Of a DNA stretch of 64,000 nt, positions 37,528 through 47,692 are shown piece after piece (the stretch's first letter is position 1; every line of letters begins with the position of its first letter). Under the pieces are notes generated by a model that was not told the origin of the DNA, did no database searches, and saw nothing but the letters and a program-made list of their open reading frames with translations. The position numbers and the translations under genes were made by a program. The stretch comes from Zingiber officinale (Eukaryota; Streptophyta; Magnoliopsida; Zingiberales; Zingiberaceae), in NCBI RefSeq assembly GCF_018446385.1, contig NC_056000.1, positions 38,291,511 to 38,355,510 on the forward strand, given 5' to 3'.

Positions 37528-37645
37528 CTTGAAGTTGAGCTTGATAAAGTCTTGAGCTTGAAGAATTTGCTCCAACTTCTTCACCCTCTAGCTTTTCTTG
37601 TTATACTTGACCCTTCCGGCGATGATTCCGGTGAAGAGCAACCAA

Positions 37646-37657
37646 GCTCTGATACCA
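37646..37657 (-). other. Primer-binding site (initiator tRNA-Met), element 1
   Basis: The minus strand reads TGGTATCAGAGC 3 nt after the LTR end at 37660, complementary to the 3' end of plant initiator Met tRNA, as usual for copia elements. Confidence 0.92.
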
Positions 37658-37659
37658 CT

Positions 37660-39089
37660 TGTTAGGACCAAAAGTAGCTAGAGGGGGGGGGGGGATGAAT
37701 AGCTCATCGCGTTCGCTCGGTGCTCGGCGTTGCTTGTTCCTTCAAAGATGTGCAGCGGAAAATATAGAAACAAATACAACAACGCTAACACGGTTGGTTT
37801 TACTTGGTATCCACCTCACAAGAGGTGACTAATCCAAGGATCCACACCAACACACACACCCTCCACTAAATAAAACTCTCCTTTATGGTAACTACCAAGG
37901 GCGGAGAAGCCCTACAAGACTCAATACAAGAAGAGAGGGAAAGGATACAAGAAATACAAGCTTACAATGAGTACAAAACCCTAACCCTAGCTTCTCTTCT
38001 TGGCTTTGATCCGCCTCTTGACTTGGAGAGCTTCCAAGATCCTTCAAGAACTGGCGATCTGAGCTTTGTGAGCGCTGTGGAGGAGTTGGCGAGAGCTCTG
38101 GAGTGAATCGGTGAAGAGATACCGCAGTCATCGAACGCCTGCAGCTATAAACGACGCCAACGGTCGGATCCCGATCGATTCGAATGTTCCCAATCGATCG
38201 GGGAGGCTTTGGATCGATCCACGGATCGATCCAGAGCGCCTCTGTGCTCTGGAAACGCGCCTGGATCGATCCACGGATCGCGCGAAGGAGCGATCCACGA
38301 TCGATCCAGACTCGATCGCTGGGAATCTGGATCGATCCATTGATCGATCCAGAGCCTGGATCGATCCACCGATCGATCCAGAGCCTGGATCAATCCACCG
38401 ATCGATCCAGCACTTGGTTTTTGTCCAAAACCAAGTCCTAAACCTCCCAAACCAACATCCGGTCAACCTTGACCTGTTGGTATGTCATGCCTAGCATCTA
38501 GTCACTCCCTTGACCTGCTAGGACTCCCTTACCAAGTGTCCGGTCAATCCCTTTGACCCACTTGGACTTTTCTCTGTGCCAAGTATCCGGTCAATCCCTT
38601 GACCTACTTGGACTTTTCTTTCATGCCAAGTATCCATCAATCCTTCGACCTACTTGGACTTCCCAAAGACCGGATGTCCGATCATCCTTGATCCATCTGG
38701 ATTTTCCTGCCCGGCTTCACTCACCGGGGCTTTCACCTAGCTTCACTCACTAGGGTTTTCCATCCGCCTAGCTTCACCACTAGGACTTTCACCTAGCTTC
38801 ACTCACTAGGGTTTTCACCGCCTAGCTTCACCACTAGGACTTTCACCGGCTTCACTCACCGGATTTCCATCCGCCTAGCTTCACTCACTAGGACTTCCTC
38901 CGCCTGGCTTCACTCACAGACTTCCATCCGCCTAACATCCCAGTTAGGACTTCCCAGTCAAGTATCCAGTCAACCTTGACCTACTTGACTCTTCTTCAAT
39001 CAATATCTTATTGTCAAACATCTAAACCCAAACCAAGACTCAGCTTGGTTACCCAGGTCAACCTTGACCTGAGGGATATTGCACCAACA
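37660..39089 (-). repeat. 5' LTR of gag-only element 1 (1430 bp)
   Basis: Same limits as the 3' LTR. It differs from it mostly by 1-3-nt losses in the hairpin arms (for example CCCGG/CCGGG or shortened TTCACCA loops). Followed outside (39090-39339) by a second copy of PPT-side internal sequence instead of the hAT target. Confidence 0.9.
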
Positions 39090-39339
39090 ATCTCCCCCTT
39101 TTTGATGTTTGACAATACCACAATAACACTTACAATCCCATATGTAAGTTAGGCTAATCCCATAGCCTCCTTCTTCATGCCACTAGGTAATGAAAGCATA
39201 AATTAAGCTCTTCATTCTCCCCCTAAGAGGGCAAACTCCCTCTAGGTAATGAAAGCCTAACTTATTCCCTTTCATGAGTCCTTTCATTCTCCCCCTATGA
39301 CCTTCCCATAGGTAATGAAGGACTAAACTTAACCATACA
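39090..39339 (-). other. Extra copy of internal 3' region outside the 5' LTR
   Basis: Nearly identical to 33341-33590 of the same element, including the normal PPT next to the LTR. Its outer end is TGTATGG followed at once by the TSD copy CCAGT. See the first finding for the mechanism proposed. Confidence 0.9.
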
Positions 39340-39662
39340 CCAGTTTCTACAGCAACTACAGAACGAGCCTTTTCAGGGATGAAACTCATTAAGACGCCAC
39401 TTCGTAATAAAATGGAAAATGACCTTATGGCCAATACCATGGTTGTTTATATAGAGAGGGATATTGCTCCAGGTATTGATACAGAATTTATCATAAACAA
39501 GTTTGATGTATTGAAAAATCGCAAAATACAGCTTAAATAAGAATTCGGTATGTTTATTTAGTTTCTTTTATTTTTATTATGTGAAGTTCAAATTAATATG
39601 TAAAAACATTTTGCCCAGTGCTCACCAGGAAAAATATTGCTGGCTACGCCCCTGCGGCCACC

Positions 39663-40584
39663 CATAGTTCTCGGCTTCATAGTCCACTTGGCCCGGCAAA
39701 TTTGACCATTTAACTTTAACTTCCGTGTCAGTTGATCTTTACTATTTTGACCCACATTTGGTGACCATCTTTATCAAGGTATCAGCCTCAATCTGGAAAC
39801 ACCGAGAAATGTCGAACTTAAGTTTGAGTTACGAAACAAGAAGCATTCACATCGTAAAGGCAAATTTTCCAAGTTTTTTCAAGAGAGACAGTTGGTAGTA
39901 TGAAGAAATCTTGAGATAGAGATTGTGTTTATCTTTATGGTTCAATGTATAGAAGGATTAATTAAACTTTGTCATTTTCGAACACTTCATCAGCCATCGC
40001 CATGTAGTTTCAGTTTCATGCATATTTTGTCAAACTTGTCATTTCGAGTGGATTCTTTGCATCAATGATAAGACTTTAATTTGACAAAACATGCATGAAA
40101 CCAAATTTGCCTTTTTTTTTCAATATCCACGTATACCGTTATTACAATGATTAATTATGAACGTGATCAATCTCACAAAAAATTTTCACACCCTATTAGG
40201 ATAAATTAAATCCGCCATACTAAAATTTTCAAATTCCTTGAATGTAAGGTCATGAGTAAGATTTGAATCTTCGTTACTCGGGAGTTGGTCACAGCATCTA
40301 CTATTGCACCATAATCTTGGTACAAACTAAATTTATTTATTGGGGCAAAATATGAAGTCATACGGCTCCTTCAAGATGATCCCACATTGGATAAATCAAG
40401 AGAGTTATTTGTCCTAGTGTAATGACCCTAGGGAGGCCAGGCACCAAACCAAAATTGCTTATGACTTTGATTCATTTACCACCTTAATAATCATCATCAA
40501 ATTGATAAAGTACGTACGAGTCACATAATCAACCATTCATAGTTAAAATTAAACTAGCAAGATGATAGTGAAGTAATGCAATCA
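39663..40584. other. Intergenic, 3' flank of P450 copy 1; small foldback at 40012-40102
   Basis: No gene seen. TTTCATGCATATTTTGTCAAA and, 40 bp on, TTTGACAAAACATGCATGAAA form an inverted repeat (MITE-like foldback). Part of it, TTTGTCAAACTTGTC, recurs inverted near 57940-57960. Confidence 0.55.
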
Positions 40585-42151
40585 TTAAACAGGTAGTTTA
40601 GCAAGTAGATGAAGAGGGGTCTTCTTGTGCATGGTGATTCCTAATGTCTCCTCCATGTCCAATTCATGCACCTCCGACGGCAGCTCCCAGTCAAAACTAT
40701 ACAAGAGATTCGCCAGCGCCAGCTCCACCACCGCCACCCCGAAATTGATCCCCGGGCAGATCCGGCGGCCGGCTCCGAAGGGGAGAAAACAAAAGTCGTG
40801 GTTCCCCCTGAAGTCGACCTCGCCGCCCAAGAATCTCTCTGGCCAGAATTCCTCGGGGTCGCTCCAGCCGTCGGGGTCTCTGCCGATGGCCCTGGAGTTG
40901 ACGAACACTCTCGTTCCCGCCGGGACCTCGTAGCTTCCGACGGTGCACCGCTCGGTGGTTTCGCGGGAAATCCCGAGAGGGGCCGGCGGGTGCAATCTGA
41001 GGGTCTCCTTGATGACCAATTTCAGGTAGTCGAGGTTTCCGAGGTCGGACTCTTCGACCTTGCCCTTGTAGCCCACGGCCTGCCGGAGCTCCTTCTGCGT
41101 TCGCTCCATGACTTTAGGGTTCCTCATCAGCTCCGCCATTGCCCAAATGATCGTGGCAGAGGAGGTATTTGTTCCCGCCAAAAAGATGTCCTGGAATCCA
41201 TTCGCCGATCAAAAATTAATGGGAAGATCTGCGAAGATGTGAATGGATTACCGTTAGAAGAGCCTTGACATGATCCATGCTCTTGATGATGTTTTTGTCC
41301 TTCGGATTCCGGTGTAGTCGGAGCAATAGATCGACCATGTCGACCTCGTCGTGATCCTCCCGGGAGAGGTGCTGTGCGATCACTTTGTTGTGGAGGTCGT
41401 TCAGCTGATTGAATACCTTCTCCAGCCTCGCCTGCAGGCCGTCGAGCTTGTGGAGCCACCGCAGCCGAGGGAAGAAGTCGCCGGCGGAGAACCCTCCCAT
41501 CAGCTCCCCTGCCTCCGCGAGAATCCGGTCGATGTCGTTGCTCCCTCTGCCATCGCCGCCGAACGCGGTGCGGCACACGATGCTGTTCGCCAGCGCGAGC
41601 ATCATCCTGCTGAGGTTGACCGGCGACGACGATGGATGGTTGCGTATGGAGGCGACGGCGCAGGCCACCTCCTCTTCCCGGACGGCCCGGAAGGACTGCA
41701 CGCGCGCTGCGCTCAGCAGCTCCACCATGTAGACCTTGCGCGCCTGGCGCCAGTACTCGCCGTGCGGGGCGAAGGCGACGTCGAGGAGCCCGTAGCTTAG
41801 CTTGGTGGCGGCGAACAGAGCCGGGCGGCCGGAGAAGGCGAGATCGTGGTGCTTGAAGACGTCGCGAGCGGCGGCGCCGCAGGAGACGACCAGCGTGGGG
41901 ACGGAGCCAAGGCGGAGGTACATAAGCGGTCCGTGCTGGGCGGCTAGTGCGGAGAGGGAGAGGTGGGGGGCGTTGGTGCTCAGTTGGTGAAGGTTCCCGA
42001 TGATGGGCAGCGGCCGCGGCCCCGGCGGGAGCTTGGCTTTGGATTGGCGATCTCTTCCTTCGCCGCGCTGACTCCGCCGTAGAAGAAGGAAGAGCAGAGG
42101 AATCGAGACGACGCAGCAGAAGAACAGAATGCAACCGTTTGGATTCATCAT
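40585..42151 (-). CDS. Cytochrome P450, CYP71 clan, copy 1 (2 exons, 501 aa)
   Basis: Exon 1 is 42151-41252 and exon 2 is 41190-40585, with a 61-bp phase-0 intron at the position typical of A-type plant P450s. The protein has an N-terminal membrane anchor (ILFFCCVVSIPLLFLLL), a Pro-rich hinge (KLPPGPRPLPIIGNLHQL), the C-helix WRQARK, an I-helix AGTNTSSA (usual AGTDTS), a K-helix KETLRLHPP (ExxR), WPERF, and the haem loop FLPFGAGRRICPG with the Cys ligand. Full length for the family. Such enzymes oxidise specialised metabolites at the ER surface; the substrate cannot be read from sequence. A 7-bp duplication at the start puts an out-of-frame ATG (42155) just before the real start. Confidence 0.93.
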
Positions 42152-42201
42152 TCATGGCTGTGGAATCAATTGGAATGGAGGAGCATTCATATAGAGGATG
42201 A

Positions 42202-42207
42202 CACGTG
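42202..42207. promoter_or_regulatory. G-box (CACGTG) upstream of P450 copy 1
   Basis: ACACGTG lies about 50 bp above the start codon. The same motif is kept at the same distance in copy 2 (62596-62601) within flanks that have otherwise diverged. bZIP/bHLH factors are the usual binders of this motif; it may lie in the 5' UTR. Confidence 0.5.
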
Positions 42208-42229
42208 CGTTTCGGGAGCTCAGGAAGAA

Positions 42230-42865
42230 CTGCCACCGTTAGGATTAGGAGAAATTATAGAAGAATTAAGAGTAAAAAATTAAAAAGTGCGTCTCAGATG
42301 CATGAACGTTCCAAAAAAATCAAAAGAACGAAAGAACGCCTTATTTTCCAAGAATACTTGCAGCTACGATTAACTGCTACGCTGTATAACAGTTTAAATA
42401 TAATGTGATTATAAGAGATGGGCTAGACTCCTGAACAATCATAGTTTAAATTTCATTCAGGCACATTATACGTGAGTATTTGAAAAAATTATGAAAATGG
42501 ATGGTCATGATTTATTTGTGCTTTTTAATTTATCCTAATGTCTATCGAAAATTTTTATAGGATTGAACCTATTACTTAAAAAATTAATCAAATCATAAAA
42601 ATTAGATATCTAAATTATAAAAAAATGTAATATATAATAATATTCTATAACTGTTACCATGTGTATTGATAATATAATATTATTATAGTATTGTAGCTAA
42701 TACTCAGTACTTTTTACCATTGTTTTAAAGTTATTTTGACTAATTTAAACTCGTTTTAATAAAATTTAAATAATTTTAATCAATTTGGTAATTTAGGACT
42801 CTAACAAAGTTGGTAAAAAGTATTTACCATAGTAGTATTCAAATTTAGGGTTTAAAATTTTAAAA
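42230..42865. other. AT-rich spacer, no gene seen
   Basis: Upstream flank of P450 copy 1 up to palindromic element C. The open frame 42205-42408 has no recognisable feature. Confidence 0.5.
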
Positions 42866-43739
42866 TATAATAGATAAGTTTTTAAAATATTCAAATCATG
42901 TATCATAGTTTTAAAATTATCAAATCACGTACCTACTTTCCATTTTACCCTCATCTTCAAACCAATTCAACTGGAAAAATAAATCAGTTGAATCGATTTC
43001 ATTCTATTTGAAAAATTCATCAGCCGATTTCGATCAAAATCGACTAATGGACTTAGAGAACTCGGAATGATATGAAATCAATTTTTATATATTTGTTTAG
43101 TTCTTCTGATTGTAAAAATGCTATCAAATATCAATTTGACCCACTATATCGAGGGCGGTGATTTTTTTAAATACGAATATATTCAAAAAATTACTCTATG
43201 TTTAAAAAATCACTGCTCTTAATATATTAAATCAAATTGATATTTGATAGCATTTTTATAATCAGGAGAACTAGACGAACACGTAGAAAATGGTTTCATG
43301 TCATTTCGAGGTCTCTATGTCCATCAGTCGATTTTGGCCGAAATTGACTGATGAACTTAGAGACCTTGAAATGACATGAAATAAGTTTCTATGTATTCGT
43401 CTAGTTTTCTGATTGTAAAAATGCTATCAAATATCAATTTGATCCAATATATTAAGAGTAATGATTTTTTAAATATGAATATATTTAAAAAAATTAATTT
43501 GTATTCAAAAAATCACTGTTCTCGATATATTAGGTCAAATTGATATTTGAAAGAATTGATATAATCATAAGAACTAGAAGAACTCATAGAATTTGGTTTC
43601 ACTTCATTCTAAGCTCTCTAGGTCCATCAACCGATTTTGGCCGAATGAACCTACATTGATTTTATTTAGATTCATTTGATCATAGTTTCAAAAAAAAATC
43701 GCTGCTCTCAATATATTGCGTTAAATTGATATTTGATAG

Positions 43740-44459
43740 TGATACGATGATAAGGGGGGAGCCCACCTTGGGAAAGGCCTTCGCCACAGGGAAAGTCAAA
43801 GTCGAGACGGTCAGCACCCCCTATCACAGGCCGGGCGGGCGAGTGGGTCGCCCGACCAAGATACGAAAGGCCCGAGTTGACATCATCAATAGCTCGCCCC
43901 CCAGGCGAGCTAAGATGCTCAAGACAGGAATGAAGGCCAAAGTGTCTGCAACAGCAGGCCGAGCGGCCACCCTGTTCAGCTGAGCCACAGACACTGAGGG
44001 ATATCCTTCTATATCCTTTTGGGAGTTAGTGTCGCCGACAAGCGGCATGTTCGAACAGAGGATCGTACGACAGAAGCTTCCACTGTCACTTCAGATATAT
44101 GCTCGGCTTGTTAAGGTACTGTGTCAGGGACACTTTACTGACATGACTATTCGCGAAAGGTTTAGGATAGTGCGCCTGCTTTAAGAAGCGTGCACACACG
44201 CTACAGGAACTCTATATAAAGGGGAGTCCAAGCATCGATGGAGGTATGCTTTTCTCGTGATCTCTACAATAGCGCTACAGTTTACTTTGCTTCTTGCTTC
44301 ACCGGAGACTGACTTAAGCGTTAGAGGGTCATCGTCGGGGACCCCTTCCCCGACTCGGCACTGACGTTGCCTGTGTTGCAAGCAAGCGTGAGGTCCTTCG
44401 GAGGTCAACAGGAGTGTCACGTCCCTAGCATCCACTTCCTCGACTTTCGGACAAGATTA
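43740..44459 (+). mobile_element. Gypsy-type solo LTR (TSD GATAG)
   Basis: Starts TGATACGATGATAAGG and ends CGGACAAGATTA (ATCA expected; one change), flanked by exact GATAG at 43735-43739 and 44460-44464. It has a TATATAAAGGGG box at about 44213. The start and the end (CTTTCGGACAAGAT) resemble the gypsy LTR at 23864-25869, but it lacks the tandem arrays, so it is a related subfamily. Confidence 0.8.
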
Positions 44460-44999
44460 GATAGTATTTTTACAATCAAGAGAATTAGACGAACATATAG
44501 AAACTGATTTTATGTCATTTCAAGATTTCTAGGTCCATCAGTCGATTTCGACCGAAATCGACTGATGGACCTTAAGATCTTGAAATGACATGAAATTAGT
44601 TTCTATGTATTTGTCTAGTTCTTCTGATTGTAAAAATACTATCAAATATCACTTTGACGTAATATATTGAGAACAGTGATTTTTTTAAAATGAATATATT
44701 CAAAAAATTAATTTATATTCAAAAAATCATTGTTCTTAATTATTAGGCCAAATTAATGTTTGATAGTGATACGATGCACGATAGTGGGGTTGGACAGTGG
44801 ACGTGGTCGGAGGTCAAACCCTCGGGGAGGTCAGAAGTCAAGCCTATGAGGCAGTCAAAAGTCAAGCTTGCGTGGCGGTCAGAAGTCAAGACTACGTAAT
44901 AGTCAAAGGTCTGCCCGTGGGGCGATCAAAAGTCTCGCTTATGTGGAGGACAAAGGTTCATATTACAGAATGACCCAGGGCGGATAGAAGCAACATTCA

Positions 45000-45640
45000 G
45001 AGGTCGGGTCTGTCTGGCAAATAAGAATGCAGACTGGCCTGGATGCGTCGTACAGGTCGGGATGTGCCAACCAAGGATACAGGTCAGGACTTATAACCTT
45101 GTGGCACAAAATACAGGGACCAAAGCGTACAGGTCGGGATGTGTCAATCGAGGATACAGGTCAAGACTTATAATCTTGTGACACAGAATACATGGACCAA
45201 AGCGTACAGGTCAGGATGTGACAACCGAGGATACAGGTCAGGACTTATAGCCTTGAGGCACAGGACACATGGAAAAGCGTACAGGTGGGGATGTGACAAC
45301 TAAGGATACAGGTAAGGACTTATAGCCTTGCAGCACAGGACACATGAAAAAGCGTACAGGTCGGGATGGGCCAACCAAGGATACAGGTCAGGACTTATAG
45401 CCTTGCGGCACAGGACACATGGAAAAGCGTACAGGTCGGGACAAACATAGGGAATCAGACGAAATTAGACTCAGACGTACAGGTCGGGACAGACGGAATC
45501 AGGCTAAGGTGTACAAGTCGGGACAAACATAGGGAATCAGACGAAGGCGTACAAGTCAGGACTTATAGCCGTACGACTCAGGCAGGACTCATGGATCGAC
45601 GCATACAGGTCGGGACTCAGGATAAGCAGAACCATACTAG
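45000..45640. repeat. Tandem array of about 65-80-bp units (GTACAGGTCGGGAT...) in the gypsy LTR
   Basis: Around nine units of AAGCGTACAGGTCGGGATGTG-CAACCAAGGATACAGGTCAGGACTTATAGCCTTG. Counterpart of the 24440-25420 array in the other LTR copy, with different unit details. Confidence 0.85.
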
Positions 45641-45908
45641 GGTTTAACAGGTCACGACTTACAAGGTAAGGCAGGTCGGAAGCTCACAGAACAGATCACA
45701 CAGGACAGGGATGGACACATAGGTTTGGAGTTGTGAAGCAGCAAATGCAGGTCAGGAAAGGTAGGTCTACACCCACAGGTCGAGGCCGGCAGATACAGGG
45801 ACCCAGTCTAGGGTTAACAGATCAGGGCAGGCATACACTACACGACAAACAAGCTAGGGAATCGTAACAACCTGTTAGGAAATAATCACTGCTTGTCAGA
45901 GAATATGC

Positions 45909-47560
45909 TGTTGGTGCAATATCCCTCAGGTCAAGGTTGACCTGGGTAACCAAGCTGAGTCTTGATTTGGGTTTAGATGTTTGACAATAAGATATTGATT
46001 GAAGAAGAGTCAAGTAGGTCAAGGTTGACTGGATACTTGACTGGGAAGTCCTAACTGGGATGTTAGGCAAAATGAAAGACCTAGTGAGTGAAGCTAGGCA
46101 GTATGAAAGTCCCGTGAGTGAAGCCGGGAGGAAAGTCCCGTGAGTGAAGCCAGGCAGGAAGTCCCGGTGAGTGAAGCCAGGTATGGAAGTCCCGTGAGTG
46201 AAGCCAGTAGAAGGAAGTCCTAGTGAGTGAAGCTAGGATGGAAATGGTGAGTGAAGCCGGTGAAAGTCCTAGTAAGTGAAGCTAGGCGATGGAAATCGTG
46301 AGTGAAGCCAGTGAAAGTACTAGTGAGTGAAGCTAGGCAGATGGAAATCCCGGTGAGTGAAGCGGTGAAAGTTCTAGTGAGTGAAGCTAGCGATGGAAAA
46401 CCCTAGTGAGTGAAGCTAGGTGAAAGTCCCGTGAGTGAAGCCAGCAAGGGAAAATCCAGATGGATCAAGGATGATTGACATCTGGTGTTGAAGTCCAAGT
46501 AGGTCAAAGGATTGACCGATACTTGGCACAGAGAAAGTCCAAGTAGGTCAAAGGGATTGACCGGATACTTGCACAGAGAAAGTCCAAGTAGGTCAAAGGG
46601 ATTGATCGGATACTTGGCACAGAGAAAGTCCAAGTAGGTCGATCAATGATACTGGCACAGAGAAAAGCCCAAGTGGGTCAAAGGATTGACCGGACACTTG
46701 GTAAGGGAGTCCTAGCAGTCAAGGGAGTGACTAGATGCTAGGCATGACATACCAACAGTCAAGGTTGACCGGATGTTGGTTTAGGAGGTTTGGGACTTGG
46801 TTTGGACAAAAATGCCGGATCGATCGATGGATCGATCCGCCTGTCCAGCGAATCAGAGCCTCGGATCGATCCGTGGATCGATCAGAGGTCCCAATCGATC
46901 GTGGATCGATTGACGCTGCTTCGCGCGATAAGCGCCGGATCGATCCGTGGATCGATCCGTGCGTTTCCCGAGAGCACGGAGGCGATCCGGATCGATCCAA
47001 AGCCTCCCCGATCGATTGGGAACATTCGAATCGATCGGGATCCGACTGTTGGCGTCGTTTATAGCTGCAGGCGTGTGATGGCTGCGGCATCTCTTCTCCG
47101 ATTCACTCCAGATTTCTCGCCAGCTCCTCCACAGCACTCACAAAGCTCAGATCGCCAGTTCTTGAAGGATCTTGGAAGTTTTCCAAGTCAAGAGGCGGAT
47201 CAAAGCCAAGAAGAGAAGCTAGGGTTAGGGTTTATACTCATTGTAAGCTTGTAAGCTTGTATTTCTTGTATCCTTTCCCTCTCTTCTTGTATTGAGTCTT
47301 GTAGGGCTTCTCCACCCTTGGTAGTTACCATAAAGGAGAGTTTTATTTAGTGGAGGGTGTGTGTGTTGGTGTGGATCCTTGGATTAGTCACATCTTGTGA
47401 GGTGGATACCAAGTAAAACCAACCGTGTTAGCGTTGTGTGTTTGTTTCTGTATTTTCCGCTGCATATTCTTGAAGAAACAATCAACGCCGAGCAACGCCA
47501 AGCAACGAGCGAACGCGACGAGCTATTCACCCCCCCCTCTAGCTACTTTTGGTCCTAACA
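45909..47560 (+). repeat. 5' LTR of gag-only element 2 (1652 bp)
   Basis: TGTTGGTGCAATATCC...TTTTGGTCCTAACA. Contains the CCTRG-TGAGTGAAG-CYAGG hairpin array (46075-46450, more degenerate than in element 1), nested GGTCAA/TTGACC hairpins (46490-46780) and the GATCGATCC hairpin cluster (46815-47040). Confidence 0.92.
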
Positions 47561-47562
47561 AG

Positions 47563-47574
47563 TGGTATCAGAGC
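47563..47574 (+). other. Primer-binding site (initiator tRNA-Met), element 2
   Basis: TGGTATCAGAGC, 2 nt after the LTR end. Confidence 0.93.
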
Positions 47575-47692
47575 GAGGCCGCTCTTCACCGGAATCATCG
47601 CCGGAAGGGTCAAGCATAACAAGAAAAGCTAGAGGGTGAAGAAGTTGGAGAAAATTCTTCAAGTTCAAGATTTTATCAAGCTCAACTTCAAG

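Larger units (their letters stand above)
31916..39339 (-). mobile_element. Gag-only LTR retroelement (TR-GAG type) with 250 bp of internal sequence outside its 5' LTR
   Basis: A perfect 5-bp TSD CCAGT (31911-31915 and 39340-39344) flanks the whole insertion in the hAT transposase frame. Minus-strand order: 250-bp internal 3' fragment (39339-39090), LTR (39089-37660), tRNA-Met PBS, gag, 2.3 kb non-coding, PPT, LTR (33340-31916). No protease, integrase or RT is seen, so it depends on another element; plant elements of this build have been called TR-GAG. The outer fragment starts TGTATGG, which in the internal copy follows an AGGGGGAGAA purine run (near 33588-33597). Confidence 0.9.
29680..39540 (+). 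pseudogene. hAT transposase (TTF-type zinc finger / DUF4371 / hAT dimerisation), frameshifted and interrupted
   Basis: Part 1 (from ATG 29680) has a TTF-type zinc finger region (WLEFSIEKQSAFCFPCYVF, later CKNCPF). Near 30370 one base is missing (AGGGTCATGAT where the family reads R-G-H-D-E), shifting the frame; the other frame continues to 31915 with the DUF4371 core (VDEAIDESSK, GQGYDGASNMRG, HCFAHRLQL, RWSSHF). The LTR element then splits the codons for LTLPV / STATTERAF. The C-terminal hAT dimerisation segment resumes at 39340 (ATTERAFSGMKLIKTPLRN) and stops at 39540. Length and order match plant zinc-finger hAT transposases. Confidence 0.92.
28790..39654 (+). mobile_element. hAT transposon (TSD CGGCCACC), split by an LTR element
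   Basis: The termini are CAGGGGCGGAG (28790) and, reverse complemented, CAGGGGCGTAG (39654), a hAT-type terminal inverted repeat. An exact 8-bp duplication CGGCCACC flanks it (28782-28789 and 39655-39662), as expected for hAT. Without the 7.4-kb insertion at 31916-39339 (plus one 5-bp TSD copy) the element is about 3.4 kb and carries one transposase gene. A frameshift and the insertion make it inactive. Confidence 0.93.

Noticed and set aside
41127-42236. A 369-aa minus frame overlapping P450 copy 1 exon 1
   Set aside because: Arg/Pro/Ala-rich +1 shadow of the P450 frame. Kept only as the frame entered by the upstream ATG.
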